This document shows, piece by piece, positions 7,177 through 17,082 of a stretch of DNA of 64,000 nucleotides. The notes beneath the pieces were generated by a model. The model was not told the origin of the DNA, did not search any database, and saw only the letters and a program-made list of their open reading frames with translations. Origin of the DNA: Gemmatimonadota bacterium. Its GTDB lineage: Bacteria > Gemmatimonadota > Gemmatimonadetes > Gemmatimonadales > GWC2-71-9. Where the stretch lies: the NCBI GenBank assembly GCA_016713435.1, contig JADJPD010000018.1, positions 44,979 through 108,978 on the forward strand, in the 5' to 3' direction. The first letter of the stretch is position 1, and each line of letters starts with the position of its first letter. Both the position numbers and the translations under genes were made by a program.

Positions 7177-8595
7177 GCTCACCGCCACCCGGTTCCGCCC
7201 CGCCTGCTTGGCCTCGTACAGCGCGCGGTCCGCCCGCTCGGCCAGCTCGGCCAGGTTGGTGGTGCCGGCGGCGCACACGGCCACGCCGACGCTTGCCCCC
7301 ACCTGCACCACGCGGTCCCCGCCCAGGTCGATGGGCCGGGCGCACGCCGCCACCACCTTGGCCGCCAGCACCTCGGCCCCCTTCGGGTCGCCGAGCCCCG
7401 TCTGCACGATGGCAAACTCGTCGCCGCCGAGCCGGACCACGAGGTCGTCCCTGCGGACCAGCGCCGTCAGGCGCCGCGCCACCTGGCGGAGCACCTCGTC
7501 GCCCGCGGCGTGGCCGTAGGTGTCGTTCACGGGCTTGAAGGCGTCGAGGTCAATGTAGAGGAACGCCCAGCCATCCTTGACGCCGCGGCGACCCACCTGC
7601 CCCGCATCGAAGAGCGCCTTGAGGCGGCGGCGGTTCGGGAGCGCGGTGAGCGCGTCGGTCTCGGCGGCGTGCTGCAGGTCCTCGAGGCGGTTCCGCTCGG
7701 TGAGGTCCTGCAGGATGCCGATCATCACGCTCCCCTCCCCCACCTCGCGCGCGCGCACCTCCCCCTTGAGCTCGGCCTGGAAGGTCTCGCCGCTCTTCCG
7801 GATGCCGCGAAGGCGCAGCGCAAAGCGGGCGGCCGGCCCGTGACCGGTGAGGGCGCCGCGCACCCGGGTGCGGTCCCGCGGGCTGATGAGCGCCAGGAAG
7901 GCGTCCAGGGTCACCGGCGCCTCGGCGCGGCTCCGGAGCTGGAAGAGGGGGCCCAGCATGTCGTCGCCCCGGAAGGCGTCCTCGGCCGGGTCGTACTCCC
8001 AGCCCGCGACGGTGGCGATGCGCTTCACGTGGTCGAAGCGGCGCTCGAGGTCCCGCAGCCGTTCCAGCTCGCGCCGGCCCTGGAGCAACGACCAGAGCCG
8101 CCGGCCGACCAGGTCCACGGTGCGGATATCCTCGTCCTCGTACGGCTCGGGCTTGTTGCCGACGCCGATCAGCAGGCGGATGTGCCCCTCGACCTCGATG
8201 GGCACGCCGAGGTGGCGGTGCAGCGGGTTGTGGCCCTCGGGCAGCCCACGGCGGCCCACGGCGGTGGCGAAATCGTTGTGCACCACCGGGCAGCGCTGCC
8301 GCACCGTGTCGGCCCAGTTGCCGGCGCTCCGGACGGGGTAGTGGCGGTCGTAGGTGGCGGTGCACTGCGCCAGGGTGTCGTGCGACCAGGTGCCGAGCTC
8401 GATGGTCTCCTCGTCCTCGTTCAGGAAGTGGAGATAGGCGATCTGGCTGCCGGTGGCGCGCTGGGCGACGTCCACGCCCACCTGGATGATCTGGCGCTCG
8501 GTGGACTCCGGCCCCACGCCCGCGAGGGCGGCGAGCGCCTCGAGCTGGCGGGTCGAGTAGTCGTGCGAGGCCGGGTAATTCCCGAGCATGGACAT
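7177..8595 (-). CDS. GAF-PAS-GGDEF diguanylate cyclase, 3' end unresolved
   Basis: A cytoplasmic signalling enzyme that makes cyclic di-GMP from GTP. The domain order is an N-terminal GAF (about 20-180, IAYLHFLNEDEETIELGTW), a PAS-like fold (about 190-300, GWEYDPAEDAF) and GGDEF (about 310-470). The active motif R-L-G-G-D-E-F is intact near residue 390. An RxxD product-inhibition site (RRDD) lies five residues before it. AGGAAGGGG just before ATG 8595 sets the start. The C-terminus runs into the poly-G/C tract, so the true stop is not visible. The GAF domain probably senses a small ligand. Confidence 0.85.
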
Positions 8596-8930
8596 CCCCT
8601 TCCTGGCCCGGCGGGCATGCTGCCTGATCCGAGCATCGGCGCTGGCGCGGGGGAGGTAAAGCGGAGGGGGCCGGGCGTACGTCAGGCGACCGAAATCCGC
8701 CTTGCTGCGCGCCAGCTTCATTGCTGATCGTTGCGACGGGTGGCCCCGTCGCGTGCGTAGAAATATAGGCATTCTGCCGGGGAACAAAGAGGCCTCGTTG
8801 AACTCGGGATGCACCAGCCTGTGAGTGGCGCCCCCCGGCTTCCTGCACCTGTGGGGGCCTTGCTACTATCCCACAGCGGGCGGATGCGCCCGGGACCCCG
8901 TCGTTCTCCCCCTTCACGGACTGGCGACCC
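8596..8930. other. Divergent intergenic region
   Basis: This 335-nt non-coding stretch separates the cyclase (minus) from the ABM-domain gene (plus), so it should hold two promoters. On the minus strand a TATATT hexamer (plus-strand 8762-8767) is a plausible -10 box about 165 nt before the cyclase start. On the plus strand TACTAT at 8864-8869 could serve the ABM gene. No clear -35 boxes, operators or RNA gene were seen. Confidence 0.45.
8864..8869 (+). promoter_or_regulatory. Candidate -10 box TACTAT
   Basis: TACTAT, 62 nt before the ATG of the ABM-domain gene, in an otherwise GC-rich spacer. It fits the TANNNT hexamer seen before several other genes here. No -35 hexamer stands out, so this is a weak assignment. 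Confidence 0.35.
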
Positions 8931-9269
8931 ATGAGCAGCGCGATGGTGCGGGTGGTGATCACCTACGTGGCCCGGCCGGGCCAGGCCGAGCGGATGCGGC
9001 AGGAACTGACGGCGCTGATCGAGACGGTGGTGCGCACCGAGCCCGACTGCGGCGGGATCCACCTCCTGGTGGACGCGGCCGACCCCAACCGGATCCTCCT
9101 CATCGAGTACTGGACCAGCGCGGACGCCTTCACCGGCCCCCACCTGACCACCCCGCACCTGACCGCCTTCCGCGCACGCGCGGCGGAGTTCATTGCCGGG
9201 CCGCCGGAGGTGACCTACTGGGACGAGACCGCGGCGTTCTTCGCCAAGGGCAAGGGCCTGACCCTCTAG
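8931..9269 (+). CDS. ABM-type (antibiotic biosynthesis monooxygenase fold) protein
   Basis: A 112-residue dimeric ferredoxin-fold protein. It shows the ABM pattern: VITYVARPGQAERMRQELTALI, then PDCGGIHLLVDAADPNRILLIEYWTS, and finally the FTGPHLTTPHLTAF helix with its conserved His residues. Members include quinol monooxygenases (YgiN) and heme-degrading proteins, and many have no known substrate. It stands alone between the cyclase and the methyltransferase. Confidence 0.8.
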   Translation: MSSAMVRVVITYVARPGQAERMRQELTALIETVVRTEPDCGGIHLLVDAADPNRILLIEYWTSADAFTGPHLTTPHLTAFRARAAEFIAGPPEVTYWDETAAFFAKGKGLTL

Positions 9270-9305
9270 CCTCCGCTCGTTGCCCCCGCATGGCCGGGGT
9301 CGGCC

Positions 9306-9830
9306 ATGACCGGCCCGCCACAAGCGAACCCGGACCAGCGCACGCCATTGCCGACGCCACTCTGGGCCCGTGCCACCCTGGCCGCCGCCCTGCTGCCCGG
9401 CATGGTGGCGGGGATCATCCCCGCCTGGCTTCTCCGCCGGTCCCCGGGCCCCGCCCTGCCCCTCGGCCCCTTCTACTGGCTCGGCCTCCCCCTCGGGGGC
9501 GCCGGCCTTGGGGTGCTCCTGGTGACCATCGTGGCGTTCGCCACCCGCGGCCACGGGACGCTGGCGCCCTGGGATGCGCCGACCGCCCTGGTGCATGGCG
9601 GCCTCTACCGCCGCACCCGCAATCCCATGTATCTCGGGGTGCTCGGCCTGTTGCTCGGCCAGGCGCTCTGGTGGGCGTCGGGTGGGTTGCTGCTCTATGC
9701 GCTCGCGATCGCCGCGGCGTTCCAGGTGCGGGTGATCGGCTACGAGGAGCCCGCCCTGGCGCGGCAGTTCGGTGCGGCCTATGCGGACTACCGGCGCAGC
9801 GTGCCGCGCTGGCTGCCGCGCCTCCGGTGA
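9306..9830 (+). CDS. ICMT/PEMT-like membrane methyltransferase
   Basis: A 174-residue membrane protein with about four helices. It ends in the isoprenylcysteine carboxyl methyltransferase signature: GLYRRTRNPMYLGVL (the R-H/T-R-N-P-x-Y motif), then YEEPALARQFGAAYADYRRSVPRWLP. The C-terminal motif binds S-adenosylmethionine. Bacterial members methylate unknown lipid or small-molecule acceptors in the inner membrane. It starts 36 nt after the ABM gene on the same strand. Confidence 0.8.
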   Translation: MTGPPQANPDQRTPLPTPLWARATLAAALLPGMVAGIIPAWLLRRSPGPALPLGPFYWLGLPLGGAGLGVLLVTIVAFATRGHGTLAPWDAPTALVHGGLYRRTRNPMYLGVLGLLLGQALWWASGGLLLYALAIAAAFQVRVIGYEEPALARQFGAAYADYRRSVPRWLPRLR

Positions 9831-9941
9831 CGGGGCGCACACGCCACTCCTTGGGGCCGCACGGGGCGAGAATCCCTGACAGGGCGCTGCGTTGATCGGG
9901 TGAAGGGCCGCACCGGCGGCCCCAACCCCACGGAGGATTCC

Positions 9942-10085
9942 ATGTCGCGCTCGCCCCGGCCGTTCCGCTCGCAGTGGTCCGTGCTCCTGGTGCTCGCCGC
10001 CCTCGTCCTGACGGCCGCCGCCTGTTTCGGCAGCGACTCGAACGGCCCGAGTGACTACTGCGCGGAGAATCCCGAGAACTGCTGA
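9942..10085 (+). CDS. Small lipoprotein, 47 aa
   Basis: A 47-residue lipoprotein precursor. A basic N-region is followed by the hydrophobic stretch VLLVLAALVLTAAAC with a lipobox at the Cys, then only about 18 mature residues ending DYCAENPENC. Two of the Cys could pair. CGGAGG eight bases before ATG 9942 makes this the likely start rather than 9900. Function is unknown. The lspA gene, whose product cleaves such precursors, is the next gene. Confidence 0.6.
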   Translation: MSRSPRPFRSQWSVLLVLAALVLTAAACFGSDSNGPSDYCAENPENC

Positions 10086-10118
10086 GCGGCGACGGGGCCC
10101 CGCCCCCGCGTACCGTAC

Positions 10119-10145
10119 CGGCCCCGGGGCTCCCCCCCGGGGCCG
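10119..10145 (+). terminator. Strong GC hairpin after the small lipoprotein gene
   Basis: An 11-bp perfect stem (cggccccgggg / ccccggggccg) with a 5-nt loop. It lies 34 nt after the lipoprotein stop and before lspA. There is no T run, so it may be a weak intrinsic terminator or an mRNA-end stabiliser. Confidence 0.5.
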
Positions 10146-10186
10146 TCGCCCATCCGGGGCCGGTTGGCCCCCCGCTCCCCGGCTGG

Positions 10187-10192
10187 TATCTT
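10187..10192 (+). promoter_or_regulatory. Candidate -10 box TATCTT upstream of lspA
   Basis: TATCTT lies 26 nt before the GTG start of lspA and just after the hairpin at 10119-10145, so lspA probably has its own promoter. No convincing -35 hexamer is visible. Confidence 0.35.
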
Positions 10193-10218
10193 CGGGGAGC
10201 CCGTTCCCGATCGAGCCC

Positions 10219-10716
10219 GTGGATCGCCTGCGCCTCACCCCCAAGGGCCAGTACTTCTGGCCCCTCTTGCTCACCGTGTTCCTGACCGACTGCGCCACCA
10301 AGGCCGTGGCGGAGCGGAGCCTCGCCCCCGCCCACGTCCCGCACGAGGTGCTGGGCGACGTGGTGCGGTTTACGCTGGCCTACAACACCGGCGCCGCCAT
10401 GAGCCTCTCCCTCGGCGAGCACTCCCGCGTGCTGCTGGTGGTGGTGAGCACCCTGGCGCTGGCCGGCCTCGGCATGTGGTACCGCCGGCTCCACCCGGAG
10501 GCGATCAGCACCGGGATGGCGCTGGCCCTGATCGCCGCCGGCGCCGCCGGCAACCTCTGGGACCGGCTCCGCACCCACCGTGGCGTGGTGGACTTCATCG
10601 ACGTCGGGCTCGGCGACTGGCGCTTCTACATCTTCAACGTCGGCGACGTGGCCATCACCATCGGCGCCGTCTGGCTCGCAGTGCTGTTGTCGCGGCCCCA
10701 GCCGCTGGACGGCTGA
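10219..10716 (+). CDS. lspA: Signal peptidase II (lipoprotein signal peptidase)
   Basis: An inner-membrane aspartyl protease that removes signal peptides from prolipoproteins ahead of the lipid-modified Cys. The 165-residue protein has four membrane helices. The family boxes are all present: D-C-A-T-K in helix 1, AYNTGAAMS in the loop, AGAAGNLWDRLR with the first catalytic Asp, and VVDFID with FNVGDVAITIG holding the second. Start GTG 10219 gives the usual family length (about 160-170). The abundance of lipoproteins in this window fits a need for it. Confidence 0.9.
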   Translation: MDRLRLTPKGQYFWPLLLTVFLTDCATKAVAERSLAPAHVPHEVLGDVVRFTLAYNTGAAMSLSLGEHSRVLLVVVSTLALAGLGMWYRRLHPEAISTGMALALIAAGAAGNLWDRLRTHRGVVDFIDVGLGDWRFYIFNVGDVAITIGAVWLAVLLSRPQPLDG

Positions 10717-10747
10717 GGTCGCGCCGGACCCCTCTCCCCCCATCCCC

Positions 10748-11968
10748 ATGCGTCTGCCGTCCCTCTTCCTCGCCCTCCTGACCCTCGGGATGGGCGCGCG
10801 GCCGGGCCTCGCCCAGGCGGCGCCCTGCTGCACCGTCACCCTGCAGGTCACCGTCCCCGCCAACGTGGACACCGTGTACCTCGCCGGCAGCCTGCCCGCC
10901 CTCGGCGGCTGGCGGCCGGACGGGCTGGCGCTCCAGGGCACCGGCACGGCGCGCACGGCTTCACTCACGGTGCCGCCGGGGACGGCGTTCGAGTACAAGT
11001 TCACGCTCGGCACCTGGGCCCGTGAGGCGCTGACCTTCGCCGGCGTGGTCCCACCCAACCACCGGCTCACCGTCGCGCGCGACACCACCGTGCGCCACGT
11101 GGTGGAGGACTTCAAGAAGCCCGTCGAGGCCTACATCGCCGACTGGCAGGGCTCAGGCGTGAAGGGCCGCCTGGTGTACTGGACCGACTTCCCCTCCGCC
11201 GTCCTCGGCATCCCCCGCCACGTCGAGGTGTGGCTGCCACCCGGCTACGACCGCTCGGGCTCCCGCCGCTATCCCGTCCTCTACATGAGCGACGGGCAGA
11301 ACCTGTTCGACCCGCGCATCGCCAATACCGGCGTGGACTGGGGCGTGGACGAGGCCGTGGTGCGGCTGGTGGAACGGGGGGTGATCCCGCCGGTAATCGT
11401 GGTCGGGGCGTGGAGCACCAACCGCCGCGGTCCCGAGTACAACCCCTGGGGCGAGGCGGACAAGTACGCCCGCTTCCTGACCGACGAGCTGATGCCCCGG
11501 GTGAACCGGGAGTTCCGGACCAGGACCGGGCCCGCCAACACCGCCGTGATGGGCTCCTCGATGGGCGGGCTGCTCTCCTTCTACCTGGTGAGCCGCCATC
11601 CCGACGTGTTCGGCGCCTGCGGCTGCGTCTCCACGCACTTCCCGCTCTCCGAGGCGGTCGTGGCGCGCTTCTTCGGCTCACCGACCTCGGAAACCGCCGA
11701 CACCACGCCCTACATCCTCCGCGACATCGCCGCGGGGTTCACGGTGCCGAAGGGCACGCGCTACTGGTTTGACTACGGCACCACCACGCTCGACTCGCTG
11801 TACGGCCCCACCCACGCCGAGGTCCGCGCCTGGCTGCTCCGGCAGGGGCTCCGGGAAGGCCGCGACTTCGTGGTGCGGGCCTACCCCGGCGCGGCGCACA
11901 ACGAGGCCTCGTGGCGGGCCCGGCTCGAGGATCCGCTCACCTTCCTCTTCGGAAAGCAGGCGCGCTAA
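10748..11968 (+). CDS. Secreted CBM20-type starch-binding domain fused to esterase-D-like hydrolase
   Basis: A 406-residue exported protein. Residues 1-24 are a signal peptide. Residues 26-115 are a CBM20/CBM48-like starch-binding domain (DTVYLAGSLPALGGWRPDG, then EYKFTLGTW). The rest is an alpha/beta-hydrolase of the esterase D/CE1 group, with HVEVWLPPGYD, LYMSDGQNLFDP, nucleophile G-S-S271-M-G and a late His in GAAHNEASW. It may remove acyl groups from decorated glucans or cut another ester bound near starch; that is inference. Its stop overlaps the start of the GH13 gene (TAATG). Confidence 0.8.
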   Translation: MRLPSLFLALLTLGMGARPGLAQAAPCCTVTLQVTVPANVDTVYLAGSLPALGGWRPDGLALQGTGTARTASLTVPPGTAFEYKFTLGTWAREALTFAGVVPPNHRLTVARDTTVRHVVEDFKKPVEAYIADWQGSGVKGRLVYWTDFPSAVLGIPRHVEVWLPPGYDRSGSRRYPVLYMSDGQNLFDPRIANTGVDWGVDEAVVRLVERGVIPPVIVVGAWSTNRRGPEYNPWGEADKYARFLTDELMPRVNREFRTRTGPANTAVMGSSMGGLLSFYLVSRHPDVFGACGCVSTHFPLSEAVVARFFGSPTSETADTTPYILRDIAAGFTVPKGTRYWFDYGTTTLDSLYGPTHAEVRAWLLRQGLREGRDFVVRAYPGAAHNEASWRARLEDPLTFLFGKQAR

Positions 11969-13844
11969 TGCCGTCCCGCTCGTTCCGCTGGCTGGCGCTG
12001 GCCGCGCTCCTCCCCGCGTGCGGCGGCAAGCCCGCCGCCGCCTCCGGCCGCCGACGTGAACCTGGCGCCGCCCAAGTGGGCGCAGGAGGTGATCTGGTAC
12101 CAGATCTTCCCCGAGCGCTTCCGGAACGGCGACCCGTCGAACGACCCCACTCTCTCCGACATCAAGGACTTCACCCCCGACCCCGCGCCCGCCCACTGGG
12201 CGGTGACGCCGTGGGGCTGGGACTGGTACAAGCAGGAGCCGTGGGCCGCCGCCACCGGCAAGGACTTCTACGGCACCATCCAGTGGCGCCGCTACGGCGG
12301 CGACCTGCAGGGCGTCCTCGACAAGCTCGACTACCTGCAGTCGCTCGGCGTCACCGGCATCTACCTGAACCCGATCAACGACTCCCCCTCCCTCCACAAG
12401 TACGACGCGCGGAGCTACGCCCACGTGGACCGGAACTTCGGCCCCGACCCGCGCGGCGACGCCGAGATCATCGCGCGGGAGGACATCCCCGCCCCGACAC
12501 CTGGGGCTGGTCGGCGGCGGACAGCCTGTTCCTCAAGCTCGTGGCCGAGGTGCACCGGCGGGGGATGCGGATCATCCTCGATTACTCGTGGAACCACACG
12601 GGGGTGAACTTCCCCGCCTGGCGGGACCTGGTGGCGAAGCAGCGGCAGTCAGCGTTCGCGGACTGGTACGAGGTGGCGCAGTTCGACGACCCGGCGACCC
12701 CGGACACCAACGAGTTCCGTTACAAGGGGTGGGTGGGCGTGAAGTCGCTGCCCGAGTGGAAGAAGATCGGGCGGCCGGAGGGAAAGGACCACGGCGCCAT
12801 CGAAGGCAACATGCCGCCCGGGGTGCACACGCTGGTGTATGCGGTGACGAAGCGCTGGCTGGACCCCAACGGTGACGGCGACCCGTCCGACGGCATCGAC
12901 GGCTTCCGCCTCGACGTGGCCGAGATGGTGCCGCTCGGCTTCTGGCGGGAGTACCGGCGCTTTGTCCGGGGCATCAACCCCGAGGCCTTCCTGGTGGGCG
13001 AGGTGTGGTTCGAGAAGTGGCCGCTCATGTACGAGCCACAGCCCTGGCTCCAGGGCGACATCTTCGACGCCGTGATGAACTACCGCTGGTTCTCGGTGGC
13101 ACGCCGGCTCTTTGGCCCCGGCGAGGTGCCGCTGACGCCGTCGGGCTTCGTGAAGGCGCTCGACTCGATCGCCAGCGGCATCCCCGCCGCGCAGCTGGAA
13201 GACGATGATGAACCTGACAGCGAGCCACGACACGCCGAGGTTCTCCGACCTCGATGTACAACTTGGGGATCTTCAAGTACCAGGTCACCCCGCGCGACCT
13301 CCCCACCTACAAGCTGGGCCGCCCCGACGCGGCCACGTGGGCGCGGGCCACGCAGCTGCTGGTGCACCAGTTCACCTGGGACGGCGCCCCCACCATCTGG
13401 AACGGCGACGAAGTCGGCATGTGGGGCGCCGACGACCCCGACGAGCGGAAGCCGGTGGTCTGGGCCGACATCCCCGCCGAGGACGAGGTGAGCGACCCCT
13501 TCCACCGCCCGCATCCGCGCGACCGGGTGGCCCCCGACACGGCGCTCTTCCGCACCTACCAGGTGCTCACGCGCATGCGGAAGGGCCATCTCCGGCTCTT
13601 CGTGGACGGCGCCACCAGCTGGCTCGTGACCAACGACACCACCGGCGCCCTGGCCTACGACCGGGTGCTCGGCGACCAGCGCGCGGTGGTGCTCTTCAAC
13701 GTGTCGGACGCGCCGGGCGAGGTGATGGTGCCCGCGAGAGGGCGCTACACCCGGGCCTTCCCCGGGCCGGACAGCCTGCTCGCGGAGGGGAGCTTCATCC
13801 GGGCGCTGCCGGCGCGGGGGGCGGAGGTGTGGATCAGGGAGTAG
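11968..13844 (+). CDS. GH13 alpha-glucan hydrolase, neopullulanase-like lipoprotein (several frameshifts)
   Basis: A GH13 enzyme that hydrolyses alpha-glucosidic bonds. The N-terminus has a lipobox (ALLPAC). The barrel starts at VIWYQIFPERFRNGDPSND. Catalytic motifs are intact: GIDGFRLDVAEM (Asp nucleophile), LVGEVWF (Glu acid/base) and TASHDTPR (third Asp). They lie in different frames, with breaks near 12040, 12490, 13200 and 13245, after each of which the protein continues as expected. Undamaged motifs argue for indels in the reading, though true decay cannot be excluded. The end overlaps the convergent GH13 gene by 11 nt. Confidence 0.8.
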
Positions 13845-15524
13845 CGAGCAGCACGAGGGTGGCGGGGGTGCGGAGCACCGCCTTGCCGCCCTGCACCTTG
13901 GTCACGGTGCCCGTATAGGCATCCACCAGCGCGGCACCATCGGGAAAGAGCCCGCCGACCGGGATGGCCTTCTCGCCCTCGGGCTGGTCGAGCGCGACGA
14001 TCACGGTGTCCGTGTCGAGCGTGCGCGCAAAGACCAGGGGCGCCGCCTGCAGCTCGCGGTGCGCGCCCGCGCCGACGGCGGGATGCGCCTTCCGGAACAT
14101 CCCGAGCTTCCGCCAGTGCGCCAGCACCACGGGGGCGCGGGCGCCGCGGGCGAGGTCGGCCCAGTTCATCGGGGAGCGGAGGTTGGCGTCGCCGTTGGCA
14201 CCCGGGACCTGGAGCGGACGTGCGGTCTCGTCGCCGTAGTAGATCTGGGCGCCGCCGGGCGCCAGCAGCAGCCTGGTGCCGGTGCCGAGGGGATCGGTGC
14301 GGTCCTTGTCGAGCGGCCCGCCGTCGTCGTGCGAGCTCACGTAGTTGAGCACGGCGACCCCCTGGAGCGGGCCGGTGGTGAGGCTCTGGGCGTAGGCGGT
14401 GTAGCGGGCGCCGAGGCTGTCGCGCGCCTGCCACTTGAAGTCGAAGTTGATCAGCGCGTCGTAGCCGTGCGCGAAGTAGTCCACCTTCCGGTCGCCGAAG
14501 TCGTACGTCCGCCCGGCGCCGAGCCCGTAGCCGTAGACCTCCCCCACCACGTAGAAGGGCAGGCTGTCGAGCACCTGCGCGGGGTTGGCCGCCTTCCAGT
14601 CGGCGAAGGCGCGGTCCGCCTCGTGCCGCAGCTCGAGGGCCACCGCCTCCTCGAAGTGCTTGGCGGTGTCGATGCGGTAGCCGTCGATGCCGAACTCCCG
14701 CACCCAGTCGGTGAGCCACTTGATGAAGTAGTAGCGCGGCGCCCTCGGGTGACCGGTCCGCCGGAAGAACGCGTCCAGCGAGGCCTGCTCCGCCTCCAGC
14801 CGTCCCTCGGCCGTCCACTTGGCCACCAGCATCTCCGGCAGCTCCACGGGCGCGTCGCTCTCGGTGCGGACGTCGGGCAGCGTGGGCACCAGGGTGCAGT
14901 CGGTGGCGGTGGCGTAGTCCTTGTAGGTGCACTGCGGCGTGGTGCGCATCCATGCCTCGCCCCACGCGGGATCCTCGGGGGTGACGGGGCCAGGTGGTTG
15001 ATCACCGCGTCCATGAGGACGCGGATCTTGTGGGCGTGCGCGGCGGCGACGAAGGCACGGAGGTCGTCCCTGGTGCCGAGGGCCGGGTCCACCGCGGTCC
15101 AGTCGCGGGCCCAGTAGCCGTGGTAGCCGTAGGTCTTCCCGGTGCCTTCGTCCACGGCGCCGTGCACCTGCTCCACGAACGGGGTGAGCCAGATGGCGTC
15201 CACGCCGAGGGAGTCGAAGTAGCCGGCGTTGACCTTCTCGGTGAGGCCCTTCAGGTCCCCGCCCTCGAAGTTCCGCAACCTGGCGCCGTCCTTCTTCCGG
15301 CCGAGGGCGCCATCGTTGGACGGGTCGCCGTTGGCGAAGCGGTCGGTGAGCAGGAAGTAGATGGTGGCGCTGTTCCAGTAGCGCGCGGCCGCCGGCGTGG
15401 TGGCGTAGGCCGCGGGTGCCACCCGTGCGCCGGCCTCCGGGGCCGGCGCGGGCCGGGAGCAGCCGGCGGCGAGGAGCGCCGCCAGCGCGATCAGGCCTGC
15501 GTCTTGGGGAAGCCGGGATGCCAT
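13834..15524 (-). CDS. GH13 alpha-amylase, lipoprotein (one frameshift)
   Basis: A second GH13 enzyme of the extracellular alpha-amylase/CGTase-like group. It has a lipobox (LLAAGC near residue 20). The barrel begins ATIYFLLTDRFANGDPSND, followed by a GDLKGLTEKVNAGYFDSLGVDAIWLTP helix-strand. Catalytic residues lie in DGYRIDTAKH, YVVGEVYG and YVSSHDDGG. The frame changes near 14987, between INHLA and TPEDPAWGEAW. The start overlaps the MFS transporter by 34 nt on the same strand, so the two are translated together. It is probably the outer-surface or periplasmic amylase of the locus. Confidence 0.85.
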
Positions 15525-17074
15525 ACGGTCTTGGCCTCGTCGTCCTTGTCGTCCACGCGCAGGGTGAGGAGCGCGGCGATGATCAGCGACCCGCCGCCGA
15601 TGGCGAGCGCATAGATGGCCTCGCCGCCGAAGAAGCGCTTCACCAGGAAGCCGAGCAGCGCGGCGGCCACGATCTGCGGGATCACGATGAAGAAATTGAA
15701 GACGCCCATGTAGTAGCCCATCTTCGACGGCGGCAGCGAGCCCGTCAGGATGGCGTACGGCATGGCCAGGATGCTGGCCCATGCCACGCCGACCCCCACC
15801 ATGGAGAGCAGGAGGTAGGTGGGGTCGGTGAGCATGAAGATGGAGAGGAGGCCGAGGGCCCCCGCCACCAGACAGACGGCGTGCGCCATCTTGCGGCTGG
15901 TGCGCGCCGCCAGCACCGGGATGAGGAACGCCACGAGGGCGGCGACGCCGTTGTAGGCGCCGAAGCCCACGCCCACCCAGTTGGCGCCCTCGTTGTAGAG
16001 GGCGCTCGCGGTGTCGGTGGTGTGGTAGAGGTGCTTGGTGACCGCCGGCGTGGTGTAGATCCACATGGCGAAGAGCGCGAACCAGGAGAAGAACTGCACC
16101 CACGCCAGCTGCTTCATGGTGGCGGGCATGTCCTGGAAGTCGTTCAGGATGGTCACGAAGCCGTTGTCGTACCTGCCGCCCTGCTGCATCACGCCGCTCA
16201 GGATGAGCAGCAATCCCATCACGGCGATGCCGACGGGGAGGATCATCAGCTCCCGCTGGTGCAGCGTGGTGACCGCCGCGCTGAGCGCGGCCCCGAGCAG
16301 GAACACCCCCGTGCCCACCTTCACCTGCTTCCCGCCGTTGGCCGCGAACTCGGCCGGCGTGCGCCGCTCCGGGGTCTCCCCTTCCCGCTCCCGGTTCTCC
16401 TCGAAGCTCGCCATGTCCTCGGGCGAGTACTCCTTGCTCCGGAACACCGTCCAGAGCACCGCGGCAAAGAAGGTGGCGCCGCCCAGGTAGAACGACCAGC
16501 GCACCGAGTCGGGGATCATCCCCGGAGGCGCCTCGTTGCTGACGCCGAAGCGGGTGGTGAGGAGCCACGGCAGGATGGACGCCGTGACCGCCCCGGTGCC
16601 GATGAGGAAACTCTGCATGGCGAAGCCGGTGGTGCGCTGCTCCGACGGCAGGTTGTCGCCCACGAAGGCGCGGAACGGCTCCATGCTGATGTTGATGGAG
16701 GCGTCCATCATCCAGAGCAGTCCCGCCGCCATCCAGAGCGCCGCGCTGTTGGGCATCGCGAAGAGGGCAATGGAGGCGAGGATGGCGCCCACCAGGAAGT
16801 AGGGGCGGCGGCGGCCCAGCCGGTTCCACGTCCGGTCGCTCAGGTAGCCCACCACGGGCTGCACCAGCAGGCCGGTGACGGGGGCCGCGATCCACAGGAT
16901 GGGGATCTCCTCGACCTTGGCGCCGAGCGTCTCGAAGATCCGGCTCACGTTGGCGTTCTGCAGCGCGAAGCCGATCTGGATGCCGAGGAAGCCGAAGCTC
17001 ATGTTCCAGATTTCCCAGAACGAGAGCCGCGGCTTGCTGCGGGTGCCGAGGGCGGCGGTGGCGGTGGTGGCCAT
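15491..17074 (-). CDS. MFS sugar transporter (SLC45/GPH-like, probable maltodextrin carrier)
   Basis: A 527-residue inner-membrane carrier with about twelve helices. The MFS loop motif after helix 2 is DRTWNRLGRRRPYFLVG, and FSWFALFAMWIY sits in the second half. The pattern resembles SLC45-type sucrose/maltose:H+ symporters found with GH13 and GH97 genes in other bacteria. It is flanked by the GH77 gene (8 nt upstream) and a GH13 gene (overlapping). It likely brings maltose or maltodextrins into the cytoplasm for the GH77 enzyme. Confidence 0.8.
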   Translation of the reverse strand: MATTATAALGTRSKPRLSFWEIWNMSFGFLGIQIGFALQNANVSRIFETLGAKVEEIPILWIAAPVTGLLVQPVVGYLSDRTWNRLGRRRPYFLVGAILASIALFAMPNSAALWMAAGLLWMMDASINISMEPFRAFVGDNLPSEQRTTGFAMQSFLIGTGAVTASILPWLLTTRFGVSNEAPPGMIPDSVRWSFYLGGATFFAAVLWTVFRSKEYSPEDMASFEENREREGETPERRTPAEFAANGGKQVKVGTGVFLLGAALSAAVTTLHQRELMILPVGIAVMGLLLILSGVMQQGGRYDNGFVTILNDFQDMPATMKQLAWVQFFSWFALFAMWIYTTPAVTKHLYHTTDTASALYNEGANWVGVGFGAYNGVAALVAFLIPVLAARTSRKMAHAVCLVAGALGLLSIFMLTDPTYLLLSMVGVGVAWASILAMPYAILTGSLPPSKMGYYMGVFNFFIVIPQIVAAALLGFLVKRFFGGEAIYALAIGGGSLIIAALLTLRVDDKDDEAKTVWHPGFPKTQA

Positions 17075-17082
17075 GGGGTGCC

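Noticed and set aside
14451..16895. A single minus-strand open frame that appears to join an MFS-like part and a GH13 part
   Set aside because: Only its GH13 portion (about 14990-15524) is real. The part opposite the MFS gene is a shadow frame, and the MFS gene reads in another frame with normal helices.
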